A DNA stretch of 64,000 bases from CAWJHE01 sp963842455 (GCA_963842455.1 CAWJHE010000016.1:1-64000), one strand, 5' to 3'. Positions 1-10,288 are shown, counted from the first letter of the stretch. Notes: a model not told the origin generated them from the sequence alone. A program made the numbers and translations.

Positions 1-1105
1 CCTTCCTTATCTGAGTTTAGAACATGTAGAGAGTAATACTGGGAAAATCATAAAAGATAAATCAATTCTGGGCTTAGATGAAGGTCTAAGCTTTCGACTT
101 TTGCTTTTGATGATCGCCATGTTTTGTATGGAAAATTACGACCCTACTGAATAAAGTGGCTTTACCTGATTTCGCGGGTAGGTGTACAACAGAGATTATA
201 CCTTTACTGCCTAATAGGAATATCACAAGAGAATTCCTTGCATGGGTTTTACGTCGTCGAGAGACCATAGAAGCCGCGATGAAGCAAAAAACTGGTTCTC
301 GAATGCCCCGTGCAGATATTGGAAAGATATTATCCATAATCTTCCTCTTCCACCTCTCCCTGAGCAACACCGCCTCGTCTCCATAATAAAGGAGCAACTG
401 GCAGCCGTTGACCAGGCTCGCGCAGCCGCTCAGTCCCGCCTGGATGCCATCAAAGCACTCCCCGCCGCATACCTCCGTCAGGTATTTCCCACATCTGTTC
501 AACAACTACCTTCAGGATGGAAATGGAAAAAATTAAAGGATATTAGTACAAAGATTGATTATGGGTATACAGCCAGCGCAGATTATAAAATTTCTGAGCC
601 AAAATTTCTAAGAATTACAGATATTCAAGATGGGAAGGTTAATTGGGACATTGTACCTGGATGCAAAATTACCGACGCTTATGAGGTTGCTAATAAATTG
701 GAAGACGGTGATATTGTTTTTGCACGAACTGGTGCGACAACTGGGAAAAGTTATCTTATAACTGATCCTCCTGCGTACCAGTCTTTGCATCCTATTTAAT
801 TAGAGTAAAAAATGACCCAACAGTAATCGACTCAACTCTCCTTCATTATTTCTTCGTCAGTGATGGTTACTGGTCCCAAATTTTCGAGGGTTAGAGGTGG
901 GGCTCAACCTAGCTTTAATGCAACAATGCTTTCATCTCTAATGATTCCTGTTACTGATTTACAAAAACAAAAACAAATAGTTAATTCTGTAAAAGAACAA
1001 CTGTTAATTGTTGACACTGCCAGAGCAGCCGCTCAGGCTGAATTAGACGCCATCAACGCCCTTCCATCTGCTATCCTTCGCCGCGCATTCAATGGAGAAT
1101 TTTAA
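1..1105 (+). CDS. hsdS: Type I restriction enzyme specificity subunit HsdS (5' partial, frameshifted)
   Basis: HsdS supplies target recognition to a type I restriction-modification complex. The gene enters from the left edge and ends at TAA 1103-1105. Reading across frames gives the usual two-half layout: a first target domain (YLSLEHVES near base 5, HVLYGKLRPY near base 120), the central repeat PLPEQHRLVSIIKEQLAAVD with AAAQSRLDAIKALPAAYLR (about 355-480), a second target domain, and the distal repeat AAAQAELDAINALPSAILRRAF. The frame changes at least four times (about 150, 330, 780 and 888). One case is an apparently missing T in TACTGAATAAAG. The motifs on either side of each break stay intact, which fits sequencing error better than long decay. 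hsdM starts 2 bases after the stop, so the two are co-transcribed. Confidence 0.88.
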
Positions 1106-1106
1106 T

Positions 1107-2865
1107 ATGCCTTCTGTACCCAACCGGAAAAACAACTCAAACGGTCGTCGCCTTCCCACCCAACAATCCGTTGACCAGGCTGTAAAAAACATCTGCGACA
1201 TCATGCGTCGTGGCAATTGCGCCGGTGCAATGCAGTACGTTCCTGAACTGACTTGGCTCCTCTTCTTACGCATCCTGGATGAAAAAGAGCTTCGTGAACA
1301 GCAAGAAGCTGATGCCCTGGCCGTGCCATACTCCCCTTCCCTCTATTTCCCTTATCGCTGGCGGGATTGGGCCGCTCCACCCGAGTCTTTGCCCTCAGGT
1401 CAATCGAATAAGCGTTTGGAGCTCCAGGATGCTTCCTCAAAATTCATTTTTCAACTTCGTCAACCTGGATTTGCTTCCTCACCTAAAAAGTCTCAAGGAT
1501 CATCCGGATGCTACGCCTCGCCAGAAAGTTATTAGCCAAATTATGACAGGTGTCGAGCGCGTCCGCATCGATACCGAACGCAATTTCTTGGATGTTCTAG
1601 ACAAAGTGAACCGATTAACCGCCGAGGCGATCGATCCTACCCATGTTTTCACCCTTTCTCAGGTTTACGAAGGTCTTCTCTTGAAAATGGGTGAAAAAGG
1701 CGATGATGGTGGTCAATTCTTTACACCCCGCCAGGTGATCAAAGCCATGGTCCAGGTTATTGATCCAAAATTCGACGAAACTGTCTACGATCCTGGTTGC
1801 GGGACCGGTGGTTTTCTCGCTCAAAGCTATGAGCACATTGAAAGTAATTTAGGCCAAGATGCAACCGCTGATCAGTTAGAAACCTTAAAACAAAATGCAT
1901 TCTGGGGTCGTGAAAAAGAAAACCTGATCTACCCGATTGCTCTCGCCAATCTTGTTTTACATGGGATTGATAAACCCAATCTCTGGCATGGGAACACGCT
2001 TACTGGTCAGGAAATATATGGAGGATTATTGGAAAGGGGCTCCTCACTCTTTCGACGTCATTCTTACCGATCTCCTCCCTTTGGCGGCAAAGAGGGCAAA
2101 GAAGCCCAGACAAATTTCGACTATAAGACTGGCGCTACTCAGGTATTATTCATCCAGCATGTTATTCGTAACCTTCGAGACGGTGGTCGCTGCGGCATTG
2201 TCCTGGATGAAGGCTTGCTTTTCCGCACAAATGAAGATGCTTTTGTAAAGACTAAGCGTAAGTTGCTCGATGATTGCGAGGTCTGGTGTATTGTCAGTCT
2301 CCCCGGTGGTGTGTTTACTGCAGCTGGTGCTGGTGTAAAAACCAATTTAATCTTTTTTACCAAAGGTAAACCTACTCAAAAGATTTGGTATTACGATCTC
2401 TCAGACATAAAAGTTGGTAAGAAAACCCCCTTGCTCTTATCCCATTTTGATGAATTTTTCCAACTTCTAACCACTTGCGGCGATAGTCAGCATTCATGGA
2501 CAGTAGATATTGATCAGCGCAAGCAGCAAGCCAATACTGGAGCTCGACCTGTAAAGGACGAGGCCGCTGGCCTCAATCGAAAGCTAATTGCTGCCAATGA
2601 ATCTCTTGCTCAACTCCAAAAATCTCGCCCTCAAAATGCACAAGCCATCCAAGATGCCCAAAAACAGGTTAAAGACCTGAAGAGTGAGATAAAACAACTC
2701 ACTAACAAAATTAAAGAGATCGAAAATTCAGTCTACGATCTCAAAGCTGTCAACCCTAATAAAAAATCCATCGTCGACACCCGCACTCCAGCCGAGCTCC
2801 TTGACATCATCGAATCCAAAGGTAAAGAAATCGCCGATGCATTAGCTATCTTGCGAAATATGTAG
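1107..2865 (+). CDS. hsdM: Type I restriction-modification DNA methyltransferase HsdM (frameshifted)
   Basis: N6-adenine methyltransferase subunit of a type I system. The start ATG 1107 lies directly behind the hsdS stop; an in-frame ATG at 1092 overlaps it. The order is an N-terminal helical HsdM domain (VDQAVKNICDIMRRG, LTWLLFLRILDEKE), the SAM-binding motif YDPGCGTGGFL (near 1790) and PPFGGKEG (near 2075), then a C-terminal coiled coil (about 2560-2740) that normally contacts HsdS. Frames change near 1410 and again at 2030-2075, where an extra A in GGAAAGGGG and two extra bases in GATCTCCTCCC restore one another. The motif-IV residue reads D where N is usual (NPPF), but it sits inside the damaged stretch and cannot be trusted. 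No hsdR follows, so the nuclease gene must be upstream of the window or absent. Confidence 0.9.
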
Positions 2866-2964
2866 GTTCAATTGGAGAAATCGATTAATCTCACAGGTTC
2901 ACCTGAGTCATATTGAGAGTAAATGATTTTCCTGTCTCCCAAATTGATTTGGTATGTCTATTAA

Positions 2965-3307
2965 TTATTTAATACCTAAGGTTAATTTTACTATTTTTTC
3001 AATTTCTTGGATTCTGTGCTTCGGTAGAATTCCCCAGAAATCCAATAAACCTTGTTTATCCAAAGCGCGAATTTGATGGCAAATAGCAATTGAATCTTGT
3101 CTCAAGCCACCTTCGCCTTTTGGAATATATAGGCACGTCGGTAATTTTTTGCCATTACCAAGGTTAGTAGTAAATGGAATTACAATTACAGTTAGAGTTG
3201 CTTGGATTAGTCTATCATCTTCAAAAATCAAAACAGGCCTTTTGACCGGCCTGTTCGGAACCTTTAACAGGATTTAGATCTGCTAAATATACTTCCCCCC
3301 GCTTCAT
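2965..3307 (-). CDS. MazF/PemK-type toxin, probable endoribonuclease (one frameshift)
   Basis: The family cleaves mRNA when its antitoxin is lost. The 5' end reads MKRGEVYLADLNPVKGSEQAG, the signature start of MazF/PemK toxins. A run of four A in GGTCAAAAGG then shifts the frame; with three A the protein continues QRPVLIFEDDRLIQATLTVIV, the expected RPVLI strand. The C-terminal part (DSIAICHQIRALDK) holds the usual D-S/Q-R region of the family. Start ATG 3307 is directly preceded by the antitoxin stop TAA 3310-3308. Total length is about 114 residues, normal for MazF. Minus strand, downstream of its antitoxin. Confidence 0.8.
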
Positions 3308-3493
3308 TAAGAATTTTCCTCTTCATCGATCATGGAAATATAATGATGATTACCAATATTAGCTAAATGAATGTCCTCATTCACCAAACTTAGAATAAAG
3401 TTCATTCAATTCCTTTTCATTATTTAGCAACTTTATTCTCTCTCGGATATTCAAATTCCTTTTTTCTGTTACCTGAATTACTTTTTCTTCCAT
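3308..3493 (-). CDS. Small antitoxin partner of the MazF-like toxin (one frameshift)
   Basis: Translating back from the toxin start shows a coding stretch that begins at ATG 3493 (MEEKVIQVTEKRNLNIRER), rich in charged helix. It meets TGA at 3379-3377 and, after removal of one T in GAATGAGG, continues EDIHLANIGNHHYISMIDEEE to TAA 3310-3308. The acidic C-terminal tail and position directly before mazF are typical of MazE-type antitoxins, which wrap the toxin with their C-terminus. Length is about 61 residues. Its first 74 bases overlap the 3' end of the small gene at 3420-3626 in another frame. I recognise it by position and composition, not by a specific antitoxin domain. Confidence 0.55.
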
Positions 3494-3626
3494 TACCAGT
3501 GAGGTTGACTTCCTCCCCGATTAGAATAAATCCGGGCATAGCAGTAACACTAAATCCAAATACAGAAGTATTGATTGACTTTGTCTCTTTAACTTGCCAT
3601 TGAGTACGATCAGAAGTGTAAGTCAT
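3420..3626 (-). CDS. Small hypothetical protein coupled to the Clp-fold peptidase
   Basis: A 68-residue protein of unknown function. Its ATG at 3626 overlaps the TGA of the upstream peptidase gene (ATGA), a sign of translational coupling and a joint role. The first 45 residues (MTYTSDRTQWQVKETKSINT onward) look folded and beta-rich. The last 20 are basic and polar and overlap the antitoxin start in another frame, so the C-terminus may be wrong if a frameshift lies near 3480. I see no domain that I can name. Confidence 0.5.
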   Translation of the reverse strand: MTYTSDRTQWQVKETKSINTSVFGFSVTAMPGFILIGEEVNLTGNGRKSNSGNRKKEFEYPRENKVAK

Positions 3627-4636
3627 TTCACTTCCTCCAAATTTACTTCCTTTACCGTCTTCCAAGGGGTATTGTTTTCCTGAATGGATATTTCCATCCT
3701 TCCAGATTTTTCTGTCTTGGCTTGCTTAATTTTAATTGTTTTCATAAAGCTAGATCTCAACTCTGCACTTTCTATAAGCGCAATCGGTTTACTTAATTCT
3801 GCCCCAGTGCCAATATAGAGACCTGGTTCGAATATCGCTCCCAACCCCATTTCTTCCTTGTACATATTGTACAGATTCCACATAACATCTTCAAGGTTTG
3901 CTTCAGGATATATGACTTTTAGGCCGAGGGATTTTGCTTCCTGGCGTCCGATAACATAATTATGATAATACAATTTCTCAGCAAGATTATCAACTATTTG
4001 AATTATTGCTTCATTTTCCGTTTGTTGCGACATATGCAAGCTTAGCAATTTACTAGCCATCATCCGAATTAATGCATGACTTCGATATACACTGCCTAAA
4101 GCGAGTGGATGTAATTTCTCTACCAACATTCCTAATGCATCAATCATATTATTTTCCGAAGTTATTTGGAGGCGATCTTTGGCAAAATTGAAGAAACCAG
4201 CAACGTCCTCCACACTAATTTCAATTGATGGACTACCAGGCTGATCACCACCCTTTGGATTAAATGGTGTTCCAATCGATGGGTCAATCGGAGAAAGTTC
4301 TCCCATTTCACCCATGATAATTTCTTCAGCGCCTAACGCTAGCAGTGTTGCTGCACTGTGTGCTTTATACGGAATTAACACCCCTAGTTTCTCACAATGC
4401 TCGCGTGCAAGTGTGACTATTCTCCACGGAACGATAGTATCTCCACCTTGGCTATAAATAAAAATGTCCAGCTTCTCTGGTCGACCGACATTCCGCAGGT
4501 GTTCATAGAAGAAGGGAATCACATCCATCGCCATTTTTGCAGTAAATGGTGAATTGACCTGATCGGCAGTCACAAATGTGATGACTTTCGATCCCCTGAT
4601 ATGTTCAATCTCCCTAAGTAGTTGTATTGATGTCAA
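3623..4636 (-). CDS. Clp-fold serine peptidase of the SDH (serine dehydrogenase proteinase) family
   Basis: A 337-residue protein of the ClpP/crotonase fold, closest to the SDH_protease/SppA-like group. Visible hallmarks are the oxyanion-side YSQGGDT (about residue 64), the nucleophile region AHSAATLLALGAEEI (about 93-107) and MGELSPIDPSIG after it, which matches the conserved S-P-I-D-P motif. There is no signal peptide, so a cytoplasmic or membrane-peripheral role is likely. The start is TTG 4636, supported by GAAGGTG upstream and no better ATG. The last bases overlap the next small gene. Proteins of this type are often found in defence or accessory islands, and here it lies beside RM and TA genes. 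The substrate is unknown. Confidence 0.75.
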   Translation of the reverse strand: MTSIQLLREIEHIRGSKVITFVTADQVNSPFTAKMAMDVIPFFYEHLRNVGRPEKLDIFIYSQGGDTIVPWRIVTLAREHCEKLGVLIPYKAHSAATLLALGAEEIIMGEMGELSPIDPSIGTPFNPKGGDQPGSPSIEISVEDVAGFFNFAKDRLQITSENNMIDALGMLVEKLHPLALGSVYRSHALIRMMASKLLSLHMSQQTENEAIIQIVDNLAEKLYYHNYVIGRQEAKSLGLKVIYPEANLEDVMWNLYNMYKEEMGLGAIFEPGLYIGTGAELSKPIALIESAELRSSFMKTIKIKQAKTEKSGRMEISIQENNTPWKTVKEVNLEEVK

Positions 4637-4815
4637 AATAACACCTTCATAATTCTATGTACGAATAATTATTGATTTTCCATACTCTGACCTAATTATA
4701 CAAGATTTTATTAATCAAATCAAAATTCTCTCAAATAATCAATAGTTGGATGGTGTAAAATAATCGTAATAATCTTAAATTGAGCATTACATCTTGAATA
4801 GTAAAGGGTTTAACA

Positions 4816-5580
4816 TTGAGAATCACACTTATCCTACTCATAACGATCCTGCTAGTAGCTTGCTCGCCCTCCGAAGCAGCCATTCAAACGGCAATCAGCC
4901 AAACCCAAATGGCTCTGCCCACTAGTACAAATACGTCCCAACCTACATTCACTCACACTCCTGAGCCAACCGCAACACCGACCATTGAACCAACCTCTAC
5001 CCCAACAGTAACGCCAACACCAGATCTCAGGGTAATCACACTTGATTCCTATGAATTCTTGTTAACCAAAGAAGATTGCCCTCCGGAAGCTGGATATTAC
5101 ATACCATATGAAAACTGGATGTCCCCCCATTACAATATAGAAATTCTCTCTCAAATGGGACATGATGAAGGTTCAAAATCCCTCGAAAAAACTGGTCGTA
5201 TTCTAGGATGGGTGGTAATATTCAGAATAGGGGCAGCAAATGTAAAAGCTCCTCCTGAGTTTTATCATAACATAACCCAATTTAAAAACCATGAAGGTGC
5301 CCTCCATAACATTAATGATTCTTCAACTACTCATGAAATACTAAATTATAAATTAGTGGAAGATAATTACCCTCTCGGTGATTATTCTCGCGTTTATTCT
5401 CGCAGAGAATTGAATAAGAACGGCGAGGTTTTTATCGAATATAGAATTGAAACAGCTTATCGAAATTATCTATCTATTGTCGGTGGGTATGGTACGAGTG
5501 AATTTGATATAGATTATGTGCTTAATATCGCGGAGATCGCTCTAGAAAAACTCAAATCCGCTCCCCTAGGTGAATGGTAA
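4816..5580 (+). CDS. Lipoprotein of unknown function with Thr/Pro linker
   Basis: A 254-residue exported lipoprotein. It opens with a short signal (MRITLILLITILLVACS), whose LVAC is a lipobox with Cys16. Then follow about 45 residues of Thr/Pro/Ser linker and a globular domain of about 180 residues that I do not recognise. The start is TTG 4816 with AAAGGG 7 bases upstream. It stands alone between the minus-strand peptidase gene and the clostripain gene. A hairpin with a T-rich tail follows at 5695-5749. Confidence 0.65.
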   Translation: MRITLILLITILLVACSPSEAAIQTAISQTQMALPTSTNTSQPTFTHTPEPTATPTIEPTSTPTVTPTPDLRVITLDSYEFLLTKEDCPPEAGYYIPYENWMSPHYNIEILSQMGHDEGSKSLEKTGRILGWVVIFRIGAANVKAPPEFYHNITQFKNHEGALHNINDSSTTHEILNYKLVEDNYPLGDYSRVYSRRELNKNGEVFIEYRIETAYRNYLSIVGGYGTSEFDIDYVLNIAEIALEKLKSAPLGEW

Positions 5581-5694
5581 TAAAACCATAGACCAAATAT
5601 CAACACACAAGTAAAACCCCCCTCTCAAATTAGCACATATGTACTATAATCCCCTGGTGCTCCTGTCTCACTAGCCATCGGTGATCCACCCTGA

Positions 5695-5749
5695 CCCTCT
5701 CCCGAATCAATGTATACACCCCACTGCGCTCAGGGGAGAGGGCTTTTCT
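5695..5749 (+). terminator. Hairpin of the CCCTCTCCC/GGGAGAGGG family, probable terminator
   Basis: A nine-base stem CCCTCTCCC (5695-5703) pairs with GGGAGAGGG (5734-5742), followed by CTTTTCTT. It could end the lipoprotein transcript. Three relatives of the same stem occur in this window (20471-20502, 25840-25860, 36312-36344), so it is also a dispersed repeat. Confidence 0.45.
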
Positions 5750-5815
5750 TCGTGAAAATTCGTGGCTCACAAAAAACCTTCGTGAATCTTCGTGGCCCTT
5801 CGTGGCTAAAAATTG
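5746..5815. repeat. TTCGTG-word intergenic repeat
   Basis: A run of near-copies of the word (A)TTCGTGGCTNA / CTTCGTGAA: cttcgtgaaaattcgtggc, ccttcgtgaatcttcgtggc, ccttcgtggc. The same word family fills several other gaps in this window and never lies inside a conserved gene. Confidence 0.6.
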
Positions 5816-5835
5816 AGATGGCTTAACAAAGCGCG

Positions 5836-8436
5836 CTATTCTCCAGCCATGATGACGGGCAAATAAATGCTCGTATCGGAGGCTTTTGGCAACGGCTCGG
5901 GCGGATTGGGGTCATCCGGCCCGCCTGGGTCAACCTGCGCAAAGATGTTGACCAGCAGGTTTCCCCATCCGATCGGATCGCTGCTCTGGTCGCTGCGCAT
6001 CCCCATTCCGTCTGGCGCAGACCAGTTCGTGCCAAGCGCAAAATCATAGTTTTCCCCGGTGTAATAGCTGCTTTTGATGTCCGGGTAAAAGATCGATACC
6101 CCATGCGCATGGTCGTAGGAGCTGCTGTTGTACACCACGTAGCCATAAATCGTCCCGATCAGGTTCTGGGCAGCGTATTGGATGTTCTGTTCCTCGAAAT
6201 TTTCTATCACCAACTCGGCGAAATGAAACAGGTCGATATAGTAAATTCGTTCGGAATAAGGAACCCAGGTGCTGGGGAACTTGAGCACTTCGTTTTCCCG
6301 GATTTCCCATAATTTGCCGGCGTTCCCGGCGATATTCTGGTTCAACTCCCCGGCCAGCTCCTCGATGGCGTATTTGACCGCCTCAGCCTGGCTCAGGTCA
6401 ACCACCGACATCGTATACCCTTTATACGTCGTTTTGTTCATCCGCATAACCCAGCATGAATTCCCTGGCGACATCCAAGGGTCTGGAGGTGGCTGTGATC
6501 TGTTTCAGGGCGTCGCTATAACCCTGGTAGTAAATCCATTGAATATCTTCGCTCGCCACGTAATAACTCGCTACGTCCTTGAACTGGTATCCACTTTCGA
6601 TCAGCCCCATCATGCAGGCGTTCATCACCAGCACATCCAGCGCCTGGTAGGAGGAGACTGTAGATTCGAGGGCCTGCCTGGTTTCTGCCAGAGTCAGGAT
6701 GTCATCGCCGGAGGTTTCATCTACCATGCTGCCGCCCAAACCGGCGCCATGGTCATCCATGACGAGCGCGTAATTTTTGGCAGGATAGTTCTGCATGCCC
6801 CATTGCAGGAAAGTCCGCTAAGGTAGCGCTGCTGCCCATATTCAGCTCGTCTTTTTCCCATCGATCGAGGCCCTCCTGGTAATCTGCAAGCCGGGCCAAA
6901 TTCTCATCGTACTGTATTTCATAATAGGCTGAGTTGCCGGTTCCGAGTTGATCCCATAACACCAGGATCTGGATATCCTTATTCTCAGCGCCTTGTTCAA
7001 TAGCATTCAGGATGTGGGTGTAGGACCTGCCCACGTTATCGTCCAGGTCTCCGGCGATGTAAAACATGATCACCCAGGAGAGCTCCCACGATGTTTCATG
7101 AACATAAACATGTCCGGCGCCGTTCGTCCCCCCTGGCGTCAGGGTGCTGGCATAGGAGTAAAAGGCAATGAACTTCCCATCCGCGGAAATGGAAGGGAAC
7201 CATACGTCGGCGTCTGCCTGCGAGCCGTCTGAGCCGATGGAAACCCGCCGGGTTTCGCCGGTGTGCATATCGTGGACGAAGACATCGTATACGCCGTTCG
7301 TATCCCCGACAACCAGGTTGTCGGCAACCGAGCGAAATGCGACAAAGCGTCCATTGGCTGAGATGCTATTCTCCAATGAAATACCATTACCCTGATTGCC
7401 ATCCGAATCTACGGAAACCAGCCTGGTTTCACCGCTGTAGATATCATGGACGAAAACATCGCTGAACCCATTGGCATCATCGGGCGTCAGGTTGTCAGCG
7501 TACGAGTAAAAGGCGACCAAGCGGCCATCGGCTGAAATCGATGGCACCGATCGAACCCTGATTACCCTGGGACCCATCTGAAGCGACGGAAACTCGCAGC
7601 GTCTCCCCCGTTTGCCGGTCGTGCACAAAGACATCTCGATTGCCATTGGTATCATCCTGCACCAGGTTGCTGGCCATCGAATGAAAGGCCACAAAGCGCC
7701 CATCGGCTGAGATGCTATGATACGCATCCGAGAAATCATTGCCCTGGCAGCCATCTGAGGCGACGGAAATCCGGGCGGTCTCACCGGTCTCCACATCGTG
7801 CACAAAAACGTCCTCGACTCCGTTTGTATCCCCAGGAACCAGGTTAGACGCTAAGGAGCTGAAGGCGACAAAGCGCCCATCCGCAGAGATGGAAGGAAAC
7901 CACGATCTTGCGTTAGCCTGCGATCCGTTGGAGGCCACGGAGACCAGCCGCGTCTCCCCGGTTTCCAAATCTTTGACGAAGACATCCAGATTTTCGTTCG
8001 TATCGCCGGGGACCAGGTTATCAGCCCACGAATCAAAGGCCACAAAGCGGCCATCGGCTGAAATCGCCGGAGCGCTGGATAAATCGTTGCCATAGGCGCC
8101 ATCCGAGGCCGATGAAACCAGCCTGGTTTCGGCGGTTTCTGTGTCATGCACAAAGACATGCGTCACCCAGTTGGTATCGACGGGCGTCAGGTTGTGCGAA
8201 ACCGAACGAAAGGCGACAAAACGTCCATTGGCCGAGATCACCGGCATGAATCCCCCATAATCGGCCTGAACCCCTGCCGAGTTTACCGAAACCAGGACCG
8301 TATCGCCCGGTATGGCAACAACCGGTCCAGAAGGGGGGAATAACCCAATGAGCAGGATCACCGCTACGATAATCTTCGAATGGTTTGTTTTTTCATAGTT
8401 TGGAATGAATATTTCCATCGAATAGAACTCGCACAC
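5836..8436 (-). CDS. Secreted clostripain-type (C11) cysteine peptidase with N-terminal PD40 repeats (frameshifted)
   Basis: One gene of about 866 residues split by three frame changes (near 7520, 6800 and 6450). An uncleaved or Sec signal (IIVAVILLIGLFPPSG) leads into about seven WD40-like PD40 repeats of 45-50 residues, each with a core close to ISADGRFVAFxSxAxNLVPGDTNG-xDVFVHDxxTGET. The C-terminal half is a clostripain catalytic domain: VIMFYIAGDLDDN, the His motif ALVMDDHGAG, and the Cys motif VLVMNACMMG, then the C11 tail region HGVSIFYPD. The protein ends SDTSIYLPVIMAGE, a tail like that of the C25 peptidase at 40189. Start ATG 8436 has AAGGGG upstream and lies 14 bases behind the LRR gene, so the two are probably one transcript. 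The probable role is an exported protease in protein breakdown. Confidence 0.85.
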
Positions 8437-8450
8437 ATCTTCATTCCCCT

Positions 8451-10049
8451 TTATTCATCCACAGGCAGAGCCAGCAGCTCTTCAAAGCTCATGCCAAACC
8501 TGTCCTGGATGTATTGCCTCACCAGCTCGATCGAATGCAGGTAAATGTCCTCGATCTCAGGGTCGCCGAAGGCGTTGAGAAAGTATTGTTCCACGGTCAG
8601 CTCTTTGTTGCTGACATAACCGTCGATATGCTCCTGCGTTTCGAGGAAAAACTCAAAATCAGCGCCGCCCAGCGAGTTATCATCTGCGCCTACCACAAAT
8701 TTCTTTTCGTCGCTGTGGTAAGTGATCACAATGCGGTATTCATCGCTTAACTCTGAAAAAAACAGGAAATCATAGTCCTTCTCACCCCATTCTGGGCGGT
8801 GGATTTCGAGATTCACATCCCATCCCTCCCGCTGCTCATAGCGCCAGACTGCATTGGCCTCGTCCGGAAAAAAGCCCAGATTCTTGAGCGTCGGCGGCCC
8901 ATACGGCAGCGCATACAATGCTTCGGCAGTCATATTGAAAGTTGAGCGGATGACCTCGTCAAAAATGCGCACGGGTGCAAGCAGTGCATCTTCGCCTTCC
9001 ATAACCTCAATTGCCGCCCGCACTACCTGCTCTAAGCTTTCCCGCTCCCCCAATCCCACGTTCAAGCCGCCGTTGTTTGGGTCGAAAACGTAGTTCATCA
9101 GGGTCTGGCCGTCCTTAACCATACCAAACACGTAAGCGTCAAGATCGCCGTAGAAACCGACCGACAAATTGTAGCCGTCCTCCAGGTTCATGGACAACCG
9201 GATGAGATTTGCATCCCATTCCATGGGTGGAGCGCCCCACTCGGAATGGTTCATGATCACATCCATGTTTTCATTTGCATATTTTGCCAGATGCATCTCA
9301 TGGTTCATAGAAAAACCAAGTTCTTTGAGCGTGAAGGCGATGGTGAAATCTTTGTTGACCAGGCCAGGGTAGAGGTCGGCCAGCGGTGAGTAATCGCTCA
9401 CGGGGCTGTTTGCCAGGTAAAGCTGCTGCAGGTTCTCCAGCGAGGCCAGGGGTGATACATCCGTGATCGACGCATGATCGAGGAAAAGTATTTCCAAATT
9501 GACCAGGTCCGCCAGCGGGCTATAATCCTGCGCTGCGCAGTTGGAAAGCGCCAACCCCTTCAGGCTGGTCAACTGGGCCAGGGGAGTGATGTCGCCAATC
9601 GGGTTACCGCTCAACGACAAAGTCGTGAGCTTTGTAAGCCCCTGCAACGCTGAGATATCCGTTATCGCCTGATGGGAAAGATCGAGATTTTCCAGGTTGG
9701 TGAATTTTTCCAACCCGCTGATATCCGTAATCGGCGCACCTTCGGAAAGGCGTCGCGGCAGCTCCATGTTAAGGTCCAGGCGCGTTACCGCCTGCGCTTC
9801 TGGAGCGGTGATGCCGCCATCCCGCTTGCCCATGGAGGCGCGTAGCAATGCCTCCAGCACCGGATCGTTGAAGACGACCACAGCCGGCGCGGCTGTAGCT
9901 GGAACCGGTGGAGCCAGAGTCGCGGTGGACGTGACAGCGGGTTGCTCCACAACCTTTGCGGGTGTGGCTGGCGAAGCGGCGGGTGTATTACAGGCTGCTA
10001 GAATCAGGGTTATAAAAAAGGCGAGCAGTGTGCGTAGTGGTTTCTGCAT
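8451..10049 (-). CDS. LRR lipoprotein
   Basis: Start chosen at ATG 10049 (MQKPLRTLLAFFITLILAAC), because this gives a proper lipoprotein signal with lipobox LAAC; an in-frame ATG at 10151 would bury it. After a Pro/Ala-rich spacer come five to six leucine-rich repeats of the internalin type (units such as ITDISGLEKFTNLENLDLS, about 22 residues) at roughly residues 90-230. A C-terminal domain of about 300 residues follows that I do not recognise. LRRs of this kind bind proteins or polysaccharides at the cell surface. Its stop is 14 bases from the clostripain start, so both may act together outside the cell. Confidence 0.8.
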   Translation of the reverse strand: MQKPLRTLLAFFITLILAACNTPAASPATPAKVVEQPAVTSTATLAPPVPATAAPAVVVFNDPVLEALLRASMGKRDGGITAPEAQAVTRLDLNMELPRRLSEGAPITDISGLEKFTNLENLDLSHQAITDISALQGLTKLTTLSLSGNPIGDITPLAQLTSLKGLALSNCAAQDYSPLADLVNLEILFLDHASITDVSPLASLENLQQLYLANSPVSDYSPLADLYPGLVNKDFTIAFTLKELGFSMNHEMHLAKYANENMDVIMNHSEWGAPPMEWDANLIRLSMNLEDGYNLSVGFYGDLDAYVFGMVKDGQTLMNYVFDPNNGGLNVGLGERESLEQVVRAAIEVMEGEDALLAPVRIFDEVIRSTFNMTAEALYALPYGPPTLKNLGFFPDEANAVWRYEQREGWDVNLEIHRPEWGEKDYDFLFFSELSDEYRIVITYHSDEKKFVVGADDNSLGGADFEFFLETQEHIDGYVSNKELTVEQYFLNAFGDPEIEDIYLHSIELVRQYIQDRFGMSFEELLALPVDE

Positions 10050-10169
10050 TGTTAATTTTCCTTGTATTAATGGGTGCTGCTGCAATTTTAGTTTATCAAA
10101 TATTGTGAACCATATCACAAAACTTTGCAAGATACAAGAGATGAAAATCAAGGTTTTTTTAGATGCTTT

Positions 10170-10242
10170 TCATTCGTGCAATTCGTGAAAATTCGTGGCT
10201 AACAAAATCCTGCGTGAATCTTCGTGACCCTGCGTGGCCAAG
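10170..10242. repeat. TTCGTG-word intergenic repeat
   Basis: Contains attcgtgcaattcgtgaaaa, ttcgtggctaac, ctgcgtgaatcttcgtgacc and ctgcgtggc: the same word family as at 5746-5815, with TGCGTG variants. Confidence 0.55.
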
Positions 10243-10252
10243 AAGTTAACCC

Positions 10253-10288
10253 AAAAACCCTAAGGGTCTTCAAGACTCTTAGGGTTTA
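10253..10288 (-). terminator. Rho-independent terminator of the subtilisin gene
   Basis: On the minus strand AAACCCTAAGAGTCTT pairs with AAGACCCTTAGGGTTT (one mismatch), followed by TTGG. It lies 20 bases behind the stop codon of the peptidase at 10308. Confidence 0.7.

Noticed and set aside
2866..2964. hsdR start after hsdM
   Set aside because: The next coding signal is on the minus strand (toxin gene) and no plus-strand frame continues.
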